Shown piece by piece: positions 7,925-17,387 of a stretch of 64,000 nt of DNA. Every line of letters begins with the position of its first letter. The first letter of the stretch is position 1. Under the pieces are notes generated by a model. It did no database searches. It had not been told where the DNA came from and saw only the letters and a program-made list of their open reading frames with translations. The stretch is from Oscillibacter sp. (GTDB taxonomy: Bacteria; Bacillota; Clostridia; Oscillospirales; Oscillospiraceae), in the NCBI GenBank assembly GCA_022652815.1, contig JALCRR010000005.1, forward strand, positions 1 to 64,000, read 5' to 3'. Made by a program: the position numbers and the translations under genes.

Positions 7925-10228
7925 TTGAAAGCTGAACTCATCACATTTTTCCACATTCACCACTACGGCGCTTATTTGCAGGCCTGCGCCACCCAACGCA
8001 CCGTGGAAAGCCTTGGATGGGAATGTGAGATTCTAAATTATTATGTCAACCAAAACAACGCCCTCTTCCGGAAACCCACCGGAATTGGCAGTGCGGCGGC
8101 TGACGCCCATACGGCACTGCATTATGCGCCGCTAAAGGAGCGCTATGAGCGCTTTGAGGCGTTTGCACAGCAGAATTTGAATATTGGAAGTCACCGCTAC
8201 GAGAACCTAAACGAGCTGCGGCAAAATCCTCCGGCGTGCGATGTGCTGCTCTCCGGTAGCGACCAGATCTGGAACCCGAAAATTTTCCCAGACGGCCATT
8301 TTGACCCGGTATTTTTCGGCGCGTTTGCGCCCAATCGCAAGATCGCCTATGCGCCGTCCTTCGGAATTCCCCACATTCCCGACAGCATGGAAGATGAGCT
8401 GAAGGGTTATCTTGAGGCGTTTTCCCACGTTACCGTCCGGGAACAGCAGGGGCAGAAGATCGTCCGGGAAATCACCGGGAAAGAGGTTCCCGTGGTGCTG
8501 GACCCGACGCTGCTGCTGACACGGGAGCAGTGGAGCGCCCACGCCGCAGCGATGGATTTGCCGGAAAAATATATTCTGGTTTACTGCATCAGCAAGCCTG
8601 GCGCACTGGCACCCTATCTTGAGCGGCTGGCGCAGGAGACGGGACTGCCTGTGGTGCAGCTTTGCGGCATTCGCCAAAAGGTCTGCCCCAAGGCACAGCG
8701 CATTCTCTCCGCCGGTCCGGCTGAATTTTTGGGATTGTTCCGGGGAGCCAGCTACGTTTGCACAAACTCCTTCCACGGCACAGTTTTTTCCGTGCAGTTT
8801 GGAAAGCCGTTCTTTACGGCGGTGGCACCCATGGAGATGGCTGCGCCGGAATCCTCCCGGACGTACAGCCTGCTTTCTTCTCTGGGTCTTGAAAAGCGGA
8901 TTATTGGCAAGGGCGACTCTGCCGGCATTGATGATCCCATTGACTGGGCTGCCGTGGAGGCACGCCTGACCGAGCGCCGGGCGGAATCTTTGAATGATCT
9001 GCGGTGCGCGCTGGAAAATCAACCGTTGGAAAACCGCGGAGAAGAAAATCCTGCGATTCGGGAAAATCCCCTGCCGCGGCTTGCCTCCCGCAGCACCTGC
9101 ACCGGCTGTACGGCCTGCGCCAACGGCTGCCCCAAGGATGCAATTACCATGACGCGGGACAAGGAGGGCTTTGCCTATCCGGAGGTTGACGGCGCGAAAT
9201 GCGTTCGCTGCGGACACTGCACCGCAATTTGCCCCATTCTGCATCCCCGGGAGGCAGCACCGCTGCCGGCGGTGTATGCAGCCTGGAACAAGGACGACAC
9301 CATTCGCAAGGACTCCACCTCCGGCGGCATGTTTTCCGTTCTGGCAGAGGATACGCTGGACATGGGCGGCGTGGTATTTGGTGCGGTTCTGGACAACAAG
9401 ATGCATCTGCGGCACACGGCGTGCTTTAAAAAAGAGGATCTCCGCCATCTGCGGGGAGCCAAGTATGTCCAAAGCGATCTGGGGGAAACGTTCCGGGAAA
9501 TTCGCGAATTGCTGAAGGTGCGCCCAGTGCTGTTTTCCGGCACACCGTGCCAGGTGGACGGCCTGTACCGGTTCCTCGGCTCCAGACCGGAAAATCTGAC
9601 GACGTGCGACCTGGTGTGCCACGGCGTGCCCTCTCCCGGCGTGTGGGAGGATTATATCGCCAATTTGCAGGCGCAGAAGAAAAAGTCTTTGCAGACAGTC
9701 CGGTTCCGTAACAAGGTCACGGGCTGGATGGACAGCCACTTTACGCTGCTCTATAAGGACGGCTCCGTAGATTCCGCGCCGCTTTACCATACGGAGTATG
9801 GCCGGGCGTTTGGCAGATCGCTCTTCCTGCGGCCCAGCTGCTTCCACTGCCCCTACACCTCCATGACTCGGCCGGGGGATTTTACCCTGGGCGACTTCTG
9901 GGGACTGAAGCCGGACGAGCTGCCGGATCAGCAGGAGAAGGGCGTTTCTTTGCTGCTGGTGAATACGCCCCACGCAAGCCATATTTTTGACCATCTGTCC
10001 ATTGGACGAAAGGTGTTTTCGCCAGAGCGCGCCATCGCGGGCAATCCGCGTCTGGCTTCGCCCACGGCGTTCTGCCCGGATCGGACGGCATTTTTTGCCG
10101 CCTATGCACTGGAGGACTTTCCGGCGGTTCGGAAAAAGTTCTTCCGTATGCCGCCGCTTCCCGTACAGGCGGCATCCCGCATTCTTTCGCCCGAGCTAAA
10201 GGCAAAGCTGCGCAAGCGATTGAAGTAA
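7925..10228 (+). CDS. Fused polysaccharide pyruvyl transferase + 2x[4Fe-4S] ferredoxin + coenzyme F420 hydrogenase/dehydrogenase beta-subunit-like protein
   Basis: N-terminus ITFFHIHHYGAYLQACATQRTVESLG..LLSGSDQIWNP..VLDPTLLL; middle STCTGCTACANGCPKDAI..CVRCGHCTAICP; C-terminus SGGMFSVLAEDTL..LFSGTPCQVDGL..DLVCHGVPSPGVW. Confidence 0.85.
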   Translation: MKAELITFFHIHHYGAYLQACATQRTVESLGWECEILNYYVNQNNALFRKPTGIGSAAADAHTALHYAPLKERYERFEAFAQQNLNIGSHRYENLNELRQNPPACDVLLSGSDQIWNPKIFPDGHFDPVFFGAFAPNRKIAYAPSFGIPHIPDSMEDELKGYLEAFSHVTVREQQGQKIVREITGKEVPVVLDPTLLLTREQWSAHAAAMDLPEKYILVYCISKPGALAPYLERLAQETGLPVVQLCGIRQKVCPKAQRILSAGPAEFLGLFRGASYVCTNSFHGTVFSVQFGKPFFTAVAPMEMAAPESSRTYSLLSSLGLEKRIIGKGDSAGIDDPIDWAAVEARLTERRAESLNDLRCALENQPLENRGEENPAIRENPLPRLASRSTCTGCTACANGCPKDAITMTRDKEGFAYPEVDGAKCVRCGHCTAICPILHPREAAPLPAVYAAWNKDDTIRKDSTSGGMFSVLAEDTLDMGGVVFGAVLDNKMHLRHTACFKKEDLRHLRGAKYVQSDLGETFREIRELLKVRPVLFSGTPCQVDGLYRFLGSRPENLTTCDLVCHGVPSPGVWEDYIANLQAQKKKSLQTVRFRNKVTGWMDSHFTLLYKDGSVDSAPLYHTEYGRAFGRSLFLRPSCFHCPYTSMTRPGDFTLGDFWGLKPDELPDQQEKGVSLLLVNTPHASHIFDHLSIGRKVFSPERAIAGNPRLASPTAFCPDRTAFFAAYALEDFPAVRKKFFRMPPLPVQAASRILSPELKAKLRKRLK

Positions 10229-10543
10229 GACAACGGCCTCCGGTCTGATGACCGGGGGCCGTGCTGCAAAATCGAAGCATTTTGCCCATTTTATGAAAAA
10301 ATAACGAAGTACTTTTGAAAACGGGAAAAGATATTATGCACAATTTGAATTGATTTTTTTGGTGAATTTGATAAGATAAAAACATAAGGAATCGGAAACC
10401 GATGCCAATGCGGGCTTTTGAACAATGACTGTTCAAAAGGCCGATTCTTTATACCCAAAATCAGAAAGTTACCGATCTCTCCCTTCATTCGGTCCTTTCT
10501 TACAAGCGATGAGATTTGCCTCCTTGTCGCGTCAGCATTCACA

Positions 10544-10574
10544 AAAAGCTCCGCCTGCCAGGACGGGGCTTTTT
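10544..10574 (+). terminator. Terminator-like hairpin inside the DUF1697 gene leader
   Basis: AAAAAGCTCCG...CGGGGCTTTTT stem followed by GTTGTTT. Confidence 0.5.
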
Positions 10575-10691
10575 GTTGTTTCGGGACAGGATTGTGCGGT
10601 TGCGGGAATCATGGAGGACTGCTATAATAGCGGCATTGCAGAAGATCTTTCACGACGGACGGAAAATCAAAGTGGAGGGGGTGTCACAGCG

Positions 10692-11231
10692 ATGAAACGG
10701 TACATTGCATTTTTGCGCGGGATTAATATAAGCGGTAAAAACAAGGTGCCAATGGCGGAATTGAAGAACACCTTTGAGACGCTCGACTTTCTTGAAGTAA
10801 AGACATATCTGAACAGCGGGAACGTGATTTTTTCCAGCAACGAAGATGACATGATGAATCTTACAAGCAGAATTAGGGTCATGCTAAAAAGCCGGTTTGA
10901 ATTTGACATTCCCGTTTTTGTGATGCCGAAAGATGACCTGGAAACGCTTTTGCACCATGCACCTGCGTGGTGGGGAAGTGAGAATCAAGAAATCTATGAT
11001 AACTTGATTTTTATCATGCCGCCGGCTACGTTTGCCGAAGTGTTCAATGAAATGGGTGAACCGAAGGAAGGCTTAGAAAAGATAGAAGCATACAAAAATG
11101 CGATCTTCTGGTCATTCAGCAGAAAAGACTACCAGAAAACGAACTGGTGGTCAAAGACGGCAAGCGTAAATATCAAAAACAGTCTGACGATCCGAACGGC
11201 AAACACCATTCGGAAGATCGTTGGAATGTAA
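10692..11231 (+). CDS. DUF1697 domain-containing protein
   Basis: MKRYIAFLRGINISGKNKVPMAELKNTFETLDFLEVKTYLNSGNVIFSS; RBS-like GGAGGGGG upstream. Confidence 0.85.
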   Translation: MKRYIAFLRGINISGKNKVPMAELKNTFETLDFLEVKTYLNSGNVIFSSNEDDMMNLTSRIRVMLKSRFEFDIPVFVMPKDDLETLLHHAPAWWGSENQEIYDNLIFIMPPATFAEVFNEMGEPKEGLEKIEAYKNAIFWSFSRKDYQKTNWWSKTASVNIKNSLTIRTANTIRKIVGM

Positions 11232-11273
11232 TCGCCGTTCAACTTTCCCGTTTGCCCAGTTGATGATAAAAAT

Positions 11274-11311
11274 TTAAGGCATCACCGTTCATGCGAACAG
11301 TGATGTCTTAA
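11274..11311 (+). terminator. Intrinsic terminator
   Basis: TTAAGGCATCACCGTTC-ATGC-GAACAGTGATGTCTTAA (two imperfect positions). Confidence 0.65.
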
Positions 11312-11342
11312 AAAACATCCATATTGGTGAGCCGCTAAAAAA

Positions 11343-11600
11343 TTAGTCGGTCACGTAGGGCAGCAGAGCGATCTGACGAGCGCGCTTGATGGCCTCGGTC
11401 AGCTGGCGCTGATGCATAGCGCAGGTGCCGGTGGTTCTGCGGGGCAGAATCTTGGAGCGCTCGGAAACGAAACGGCGCAGCTTAGCGGCATCCTTGTAGT
11501 CAATGGACTCGCACTTCTCGGCGCAGAACTGGCAGACCTTACGGCGCTTGCCGCGGTTCATGGGGCGAGAGGGGCGTGCATTATCACGATCAAAAGGCAT
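11343..11600 (-). CDS. rpsR: 30S ribosomal protein S18
   Basis: [64 protein letters not shown]. Confidence 0.97.
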   Translation of the reverse strand: MPFDRDNARPSRPMNRGKRRKVCQFCAEKCESIDYKDAAKLRRFVSERSKILPRRTTGTCAMHQRQLTEAIKRARQIALLPYVTD

Positions 11601-11644
11601 GGAAACGTTCCTCCTTTATTATCAAAATGTGCGTTTTTCACGCA

Positions 11645-12103
11645 TCAGAACGGCAGTTCGCCGTCCTCTTCACTGATTTCGGCAAAATCGGAATGCCCGT
11701 CCGACGGGGCGGCAGCAGATGCGCCGCGGCTTGCCGGAGCAGAATAGGCGGGGGCGGAGCCATAAGAGGAATCCGCATTGTCTCGCTTGGAATCACCGAA
11801 ATACACGTTATCGGCAACAACCTCGGCCGAGCGGCGTTTGCCACCCTCCTTGTCGGTCCAGTCGCGAATCTGCAGGCGGCCTTCCACAACGGCCATACGG
11901 CCCTTGGTGAAGTACTTGCTGACAAACTCGGCGGTGTTCCGCCAGGCAACGATGTCGATAAAGTCCGTCTCCTTCTCGCCGCCCTGGGACTTGAAATCCC
12001 GGTCAACAGCCAGAGAGAAAGACGTGACGGCCGTACCGCTCTGTGTGCGGCGCAGCTCCGGGTCGCGGGTTAGGCGACCCATGAGAATAATCTTATTGAG
12101 CAT
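11645..12103 (-). CDS. ssb: Single-stranded DNA-binding protein
   Basis: MLNKIILMGRLTRDPELRRTQSGTAVTSFSLAVDRDF; acidic tail SDFAEISEEDGELPF. Confidence 0.97.
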   Translation of the reverse strand: MLNKIILMGRLTRDPELRRTQSGTAVTSFSLAVDRDFKSQGGEKETDFIDIVAWRNTAEFVSKYFTKGRMAVVEGRLQIRDWTDKEGGKRRSAEVVADNVYFGDSKRDNADSSYGSAPAYSAPASRGASAAAPSDGHSDFAEISEEDGELPF

Positions 12104-12116
12104 ATCGATCCGCTCC

Positions 12117-12413
12117 TTATTCGCCCTTTAGGGTGATCAAGGAACGCATGATGCCATCGGTAATGCCGAGGACACGGTCCAGCTCCTTCGGGAAATCGGG
12201 CTCGCTGGTGAAGCTCATCAGCACGTAATAGCCGTCATCCTTGAAGTTGATCGGGTAGGCCAGCTTGCGGTTGCCCCACTCTTCCACTTCAACTGCGGAA
12301 CCATTCTGTTCAGCCAGGGTCTTGAACTTCGCCACCAGAGCAGCGATGCCTTCCTCACCCTGTGCAGGGTCGATGATGTAAACGACCTCATAATTGGCAG
12401 AAAGTTTTGCCAT
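12117..12413 (-). CDS. rpsF: 30S ribosomal protein S6
   Basis: AKLSANYEVVYIIDPAQGEE..VEVEEWGNRKLAYPINFKDDGYYVLMSF; RBS AGGAGG before ATG at 12413. Confidence 0.96.
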   Translation of the reverse strand: MAKLSANYEVVYIIDPAQGEEGIAALVAKFKTLAEQNGSAVEVEEWGNRKLAYPINFKDDGYYVLMSFTSEPDFPKELDRVLGITDGIMRSLITLKGE

Positions 12414-12516
12414 TTTTTGCACCTCCTTTTGGACTAATGGCCCTCACTTACCTGTGAGAGCAAGGATTTGCCTGCATACTGCAAGCTTTCTTATTATAAC
12501 GGATTTTTTGCAAATG

Positions 12517-13062
12517 TCAAGAATTATTTCCACTTTCGATGTTTTTTGAAACCATCCAGGGGCGAAGCGCATGAATACGGGGCAGGTAATGCAGCAGCAG
12601 ACTGCCGAGCAGGTAGCAGGCGATTGCCTCGCCAAGACCCACCGTAAACGCGTTAAAGGCATAGGCGGCCCAGAAAGCCTGTCCGTCCAGCGTGCAGAAA
12701 TAGGCGATTTCGGCGCCCACAATCACCATGTTGCAGATGACCGGCGGCAGGGGGGCAAGCCATCTGTTTTTGATTTTGGACGTCCAGATGGCGGCTAAAA
12801 GGGTTGCCAGCGTGCCGAAAATCCAGTCCAGCACATAGGGCGAGCCCAGCAGATTGGCCAAAAAGCAGCCCACGGCAAGGCCGGGAATGGCGGCGGGGAA
12901 GAAGAACGGCAACACGGTCATCGCTTCGGCCACACGAAGCTGAACGCCGCCGTACTGCGGGATGGGCAGAAACAGGGTCAAAGCCGCGTAGATGGCGGCG
13001 ATCACCGCTGCTGCTGTGATCTGACGGGTAGAAAAACGGGATGCATTTCCAGAATTGGGCAT
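12517..13062 (-). CDS. queT: QueT-family transporter (queuosine precursor ECF S component)
   Basis: AAVIAAIYAALTLFLPIPQYGGVQLRVAEAMTVLPFFFPAAIPGLAVGCFLANLLG. Confidence 0.85.
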   Translation of the reverse strand: MPNSGNASRFSTRQITAAAVIAAIYAALTLFLPIPQYGGVQLRVAEAMTVLPFFFPAAIPGLAVGCFLANLLGSPYVLDWIFGTLATLLAAIWTSKIKNRWLAPLPPVICNMVIVGAEIAYFCTLDGQAFWAAYAFNAFTVGLGEAIACYLLGSLLLHYLPRIHALRPWMVSKNIESGNNS

Positions 13063-13158
13063 AAAAAAACCTCCATTTTTTGTTTAGAGAACGGCGGGAG
13101 TTCCCGCCGAACGAACGCCAGACACGGCGCTTGGACAGGGTGTGGATAACCTGTCGGG
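13063..13158 (-). promoter_or_regulatory. Structured 5' leader of queT; candidate preQ1-type riboswitch
   Basis: Transcript predicted to begin near GACAGG-UUAUCCACAC-CCUGUC (13134-13155), then CGGCGGG-AACU-CCCGCCG hairpin, CUCUAAACAAAAAAUGGAGG and the ATG of queT. Class not verifiable by eye. Confidence 0.5.
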
Positions 13159-13162
13159 GAGC

Positions 13163-13192
13163 AGTATAGCATAGATCGGCATAAAAAGTAAA
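13163..13192 (-). promoter_or_regulatory. Sigma-A-like promoter for queT
   Basis: Minus strand TTTACT-18 nt-TATACT immediately upstream of the leader. Confidence 0.6.
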
Positions 13193-13222
13193 GGGGGAAT
13201 TGCCGCACGGCAATTCCCCCTT
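13191..13222 (-). terminator. Intrinsic terminator after anti-sigma gene
   Basis: AAGGGGGAATTGCC-GCAC-GGCAATTCCCCCTT followed on minus strand by TACTTTTT. Confidence 0.8.
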
Positions 13223-13243
13223 GCAAAATTCGGTTTTTTATCT

Positions 13244-14047
13244 TCAGTCGGGATACACCGCGATGGCACACAGCGTGGTGGCGGCTTGATCGTCCGCGCT
13301 CACGGCATCGGAGGCGTTCAGCGCGGCAATCACCGCGTCAAAATCCTGCTCACTCAGCTCGTAGAGCGTGTAGACCTCGCCGGTGTCGGCGTCCGTTTTC
13401 TCGGCGCCTTCAAAGCCGTCCAGCGCGGTGCCGACTTGCGATGCGGGTAACCATGCCCAGCGGGCATATGTCCCTGCGCCATTGAATTCCCCACCCGAAG
13501 AGGCACCCGCGTCCAGCGCGGTTCCGGAGGTCAGCGCGGGTTGGACAGATGCTTCTTCAACATCGGAGCCTGCCGGAGCACTTTCCGCAATATTTGAAGA
13601 GGACTTCAGCGCACTTTCCGGAATGCCTGCGGTATTTGCTTCGCTGCTTGCGGCATAGCCCTCAATAGAGGCGGTATCGGCAATGGAAGCTGTTGTGGAG
13701 GCGGCTGAATTCCCGGCTCCGCCAATGGCCATCCAGAAAATGCCGATGCCAACAGCCACAGCAAGACAGGCCACCCGGGGCAGCCAGATTTTTGCCCACT
13801 GGCCGGCAGTCCGCTTTCTCGGCGCCGCATCAGACCGGATGGCGGCCATCACGCCGTCGGCAAGTCCGGCGGGAACATCCACATCCTCATCCGGAAAAGC
13901 GTCCCGCATGAGAAGAATTTCATTCACATAGGCCTGACAGCCGGGACAGGTTTGCAGATGGCTGCGCACCTTTGCAGCTTCTTCCGCCGTGCATTCCCCG
14001 TCGACAAACGCATCCAGCAGGGCGGCATATTCTTCACAGTATTTCAT
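13244..14047 (-). CDS. Anti-sigma factor with N-terminal zinc finger (zf-HC2) and one TM segment
   Basis: [66 protein letters not shown]; overlaps the sigma gene. Confidence 0.85.
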   Translation of the reverse strand: MKYCEEYAALLDAFVDGECTAEEAAKVRSHLQTCPGCQAYVNEILLMRDAFPDEDVDVPAGLADGVMAAIRSDAAPRKRTAGQWAKIWLPRVACLAVAVGIGIFWMAIGGAGNSAASTTASIADTASIEGYAASSEANTAGIPESALKSSSNIAESAPAGSDVEEASVQPALTSGTALDAGASSGGEFNGAGTYARWAWLPASQVGTALDGFEGAEKTDADTGEVYTLYELSEQDFDAVIAALNASDAVSADDQAATTLCAIAVYPD

Positions 14048-14688
14048 TTGCAGCCCTCCCTTTCTGCTTTTTTGGACGGAGAGTCCGCAAAAAAGTTCCC
14101 GTTTTTCACTAAAAATTCGCGAAGAAGTTTTCGCCCTCTGCTGATTCTGGATTTTACCGTGCCCAGCTCCAGCTCCAGCGTGTCGGCAATTTCATCGTAG
14201 GACAGCTGCTCCAACTCCCGCAGCACCAACACCGTCCGGTAATCCTCATGTAAGGAGGAAAGCCCCTGCTCGATGGCGCTGCGCAGCTCTTTGCGTTCCG
14301 CTTCCGATTGGGGTGTGGCGCCGGGATCGGCCACATCCAGATTCAGCTCCTCATCGTCCAGAGACGGGCCGGCAGCGGACCGATGCCGCTGCTCCTTGCG
14401 CAAAAAGTCCATGCAGGCGTTGCTGGTCAGGCGGTAAAGCCAGGTTGAAAAACTGGCGTCACCCCGGAAAAAGGGGAGACCCTGCCAGACGGAAAGAAAC
14501 GTCTCCTGGGCACATTCCTGTGCGTCGTTCGGATTGCCGCACAGGCGCAGACACAGGGCGTAGACCTTCCTTTCATACTTGTGTACGAGCGATTCAAATG
14601 CATCGTAATCGCCCCGTTTTGCCGCTGCAATCCATTGCTCTTCTTCACCGGGACATAACCCCGGAGGCGTCTGAACGTCTGAATTCAT
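14044..14688 (-). CDS. ECF-type RNA polymerase sigma factor
   Basis: [72 protein letters not shown] and a region-4 HTH. Confidence 0.9.
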   Translation of the reverse strand: MNSDVQTPPGLCPGEEEQWIAAAKRGDYDAFESLVHKYERKVYALCLRLCGNPNDAQECAQETFLSVWQGLPFFRGDASFSTWLYRLTSNACMDFLRKEQRHRSAAGPSLDDEELNLDVADPGATPQSEAERKELRSAIEQGLSSLHEDYRTVLVLRELEQLSYDEIADTLELELGTVKSRISRGRKLLREFLVKNGNFFADSPSKKAEREGCK

Positions 14689-15713
14689 CGCAAATCCCTT
14701 TTAATTCCTTTCGTAATCCGGTACAGATCCTCCAGCGTGTTCATCTGAACGATCTGCTCCTTATAATAATTGGCGTGCGAGACGCCCTTGAGATACCAGC
14801 AGTATTGTTTTCGGGCTTCCAGCAGGGCGATCTTCTCGCCCTTTTGCTGCGCCGCCAGCTCGATCTGCCGCACGGCAGTATCACAGCGGTCAGCAAGCGG
14901 AGGAAGCGGGGGGACGGGCTTGCCGTCCAGCACCGCCTGCGCTTGGGAAAAAAGCCAGGGATTGCCAAAGCAGCCCCGCCCGATCATGGCCATGTCGGCG
15001 CCGGTGAAGTGCAGGATCCGGGCTGCATCCTCCGGCGCAAAGATGTCGCCGTTGGCAATGACGGGAACGTGGACGGCCTCCTTCACGGCGCGGATGCAGT
15101 TCCAGTCGGCTTTGCCGCCGTACATCTGCGCCCGGGTGCGGCCATGAACCGTCATGGCGGAGACGCCGGCACTTTCCAAAGTCTGGGCAAATTCCACACA
15201 GTTGCAGTGGCCCATGTCCCAGCCCCGGCGGAATTTCGCCGTCACCGGAACGGAGACGGCCTTGACCACGGCCTCCACAATGCGCCCGGCCCTTTCGGGG
15301 TCTTTCATAAGAGCCGAGCCGTCGCCGTTGTTCACGATCTTTCCCATGGGACAGCCCATGTTGATGTCCAGAATGTCCGCACCGGAGGTCTCCAGCGCAA
15401 GCTGCGCCGCTTCTGCCATGCAGACGGGGTCGCTGCCGAAAATCTGCACCGCACAGGGATGCTCACCCGGAAAGGGCACCAGCAGCGACTGCGTTTTTTT
15501 ATCGCGGAAGCACAGCGCCTTGGAGGAAATCAGCTCCGTACAGGTGTAACCGGCGCCCAGTTCCGAACAGATCTGCCGGAAGGACGCATCGGTGACACCG
15601 GCCATGGGAGCCAGCGCCAGTTTGGATTCAATGTTTACGGTTCCAATTTGAATGGGGAACACCGCCTTTGCTCTGATTCTCACATAGTTTACCACAGTTG
15701 CGCCAAATTGCAA
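14685..15713 (-). CDS. tRNA-dihydrouridine synthase (DusB-like); start codon uncertain
   Basis: [57 protein letters not shown]. Confidence 0.9.
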   Translation of the reverse strand: MQFGATVVNYVRIRAKAVFPIQIGTVNIESKLALAPMAGVTDASFRQICSELGAGYTCTELISSKALCFRDKKTQSLLVPFPGEHPCAVQIFGSDPVCMAEAAQLALETSGADILDINMGCPMGKIVNNGDGSALMKDPERAGRIVEAVVKAVSVPVTAKFRRGWDMGHCNCVEFAQTLESAGVSAMTVHGRTRAQMYGGKADWNCIRAVKEAVHVPVIANGDIFAPEDAARILHFTGADMAMIGRGCFGNPWLFSQAQAVLDGKPVPPLPPLADRCDTAVRQIELAAQQKGEKIALLEARKQYCWYLKGVSHANYYKEQIVQMNTLEDLYRITKGIKRDLR

Positions 15714-15749
15714 ATGGGATGTTTCCTGCCTCTTTTGGGAGAACGTCCC

Positions 15750-15778
15750 TTGAACATCCGGGCATCTTGGAGTACACT
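15750..15778 (+). promoter_or_regulatory. Sigma-A-like promoter for mtnA
   Basis: TTGAAC-17 nt-TACACT. Confidence 0.55.
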
Positions 15779-15821
15779 AAAGCCAACGAAAAATACAAAC
15801 GATGATAGAGGAGATATACTT

Positions 15822-16895
15822 ATGAGCGAAGAGACCCGGAAAGTCACCCATGTGGAGAATATCCGCTATGACCGCAAGCTTGAGGCGCTGTATATCATTG
15901 ACCAGACGCTCCTGCCCGGCCAGGAAAAGGAAATCCGCCTGCAGACAGCGGAGGAGATGTATGACGCCATCAAAAAGCTGAAGATTCGGGGAGCCCCGGC
16001 CATCGGCATCTGCGCGGGTTACTGCATGTATGTGCTGGCCAAGTCCATCCGTACAGAGGATCGGCAGGTGTTTTTCAGAAAACTCAGCGAGTATGGAGAG
16101 TACCTCAATTCCTCCCGCCCTACGGCGGTCAACCTGAGCTGGGCCATCCGCACCATGATGCAGGTGGCGGTGGAGCATCTGCACGACACCCGCGGACAGA
16201 TGCTGGACGCCCTGTATGAGACGGCAGTGGACATCCATCGGGACGACATCGAAAAGTGCGCAAAGATTTCCGAGTACGGCCTGTCCCTTTTGCATGAGGG
16301 TGACGGCGTTTTGACCCACTGCAACGCAGGCCCGCTGGCAACCTCACGCTACGGCACCGGGCAGGGCCCGCTGCTACTGGCCGCGGAGCGGGGGATGAAC
16401 ATCAAGGTGTTTGCCGACGAGACCAGACCGCTTTTGCAGGGCGCACGCTTGACCTCTTATGAGCTGCAGCGCGCCGGTGCGGATGTGACGCTGATCTGCG
16501 ACAATATGGCGTCCATCGTGATGAAAAACGGCTGGGTGCAGTGCTGCATGGTCGGAACCGACCGCATCGCCGCCAACGGCGACATTGCCAACAAGATCGG
16601 CACATCCGGCGTCGCCATTCTGGCCAAGCACTATGGCATCCCGTTTTACGTGCTGGGGCCCACGTCCACCATCGATATGGACTGCCCGGATGGAGACCAC
16701 ATCCCCATCGAGCTGCGAGACCCCGAGGAGATCAAGAACATGTGGTATAAAGAGCCCATGGCGCTCCCGGAGGTCAAGTGCTACAACCCATCCTTTGACG
16801 TTACGAGCCACGAGCTGATTACCGCCATCATCACGGAAGGCGGCATCTGCCGCCCACCGTTTGACAAGAGCCTAAAAAAGCTGTTTAAAAAGTAA
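15822..16895 (+). CDS. mtnA: S-methyl-5-thioribose-1-phosphate isomerase
   Basis: [85 protein letters not shown]. Confidence 0.93.
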   Translation: MSEETRKVTHVENIRYDRKLEALYIIDQTLLPGQEKEIRLQTAEEMYDAIKKLKIRGAPAIGICAGYCMYVLAKSIRTEDRQVFFRKLSEYGEYLNSSRPTAVNLSWAIRTMMQVAVEHLHDTRGQMLDALYETAVDIHRDDIEKCAKISEYGLSLLHEGDGVLTHCNAGPLATSRYGTGQGPLLLAAERGMNIKVFADETRPLLQGARLTSYELQRAGADVTLICDNMASIVMKNGWVQCCMVGTDRIAANGDIANKIGTSGVAILAKHYGIPFYVLGPTSTIDMDCPDGDHIPIELRDPEEIKNMWYKEPMALPEVKCYNPSFDVTSHELITAIITEGGICRPPFDKSLKKLFKK

Positions 16896-16973
16896 GCATT
16901 TTTAAGCCTGCCGGGTATACAGGCACAAAACATTCCGAAAACCGGGCGAAAGCCTCCGGGCTGACGGGAGAAT

Positions 16974-17006
16974 AAAAAGGAAGCAGCATACGCTGCTTCC
17001 TTTTTT
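16974..17006. terminator. Bidirectional intrinsic terminator
   Basis: AAAAAGGAAGCAGC-ATAC-GCTGCTTCCTTTTTT. Confidence 0.85.
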
Positions 17007-17029
17007 ATGGATCAAAATATCGGAATATA

Positions 17030-17380
17030 TTATTTCAGCTTTTCAACAGCGGCCCGGGCCTCAATAATTTTCTGAAACTCTTCATCCAGATGAGAGTAGT
17101 CCTGGTGGCGCAGAGGCTCCACAATCTCGCAGATTGCGTTGAACAGCGGCGTCAGACCAAGATTGCCCGCCACGCCCTTGAGCGTGTGGGCTGCGTCAAA
17201 CGCGGCGGAGTAATTCTTTTCGTCAAGGGCTGTTTCCAACGCAACAAATTCCGGGTCGGTGAGGAACATGTTCAGGCACTCGGCATACAGGGCCTCATCG
17301 TCCAAAAACCGTGCCATTGCACCTTTCATATCGGCGCCATAAGCACGCAATCGTTCGGTCAGTTCACTCATTGAGGACAC
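17030..17380 (-). CDS. Orphan Hpt (histidine phosphotransfer) domain protein
   Basis: AAFDAAHTLKGVAGNLGLTPLFNAICEIVEPLR Hpt signature. Confidence 0.85.
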   Translation of the reverse strand: MSSMSELTERLRAYGADMKGAMARFLDDEALYAECLNMFLTDPEFVALETALDEKNYSAAFDAAHTLKGVAGNLGLTPLFNAICEIVEPLRHQDYSHLDEEFQKIIEARAAVEKLK

Positions 17381-17387
17381 CTCCCTG

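Noticed and set aside
6352-7956. 534-aa minus-strand ORF opposite xdhC and dCMP deaminase
   Set aside because: Spans two convincing + strand genes; antisense artefact.
8207-9994. 595-aa minus-strand ORF opposite the pyruvyl transferase/FrhB fusion
   Set aside because: Antisense shadow of a strongly supported gene; no recognisable domain.
14313-15821. N-terminal extension of the mtnA ORF in the track
   Set aside because: True start is ATG at 15822 after GAGGAGATATACTT; the extension is antisense to dus and sigma genes.
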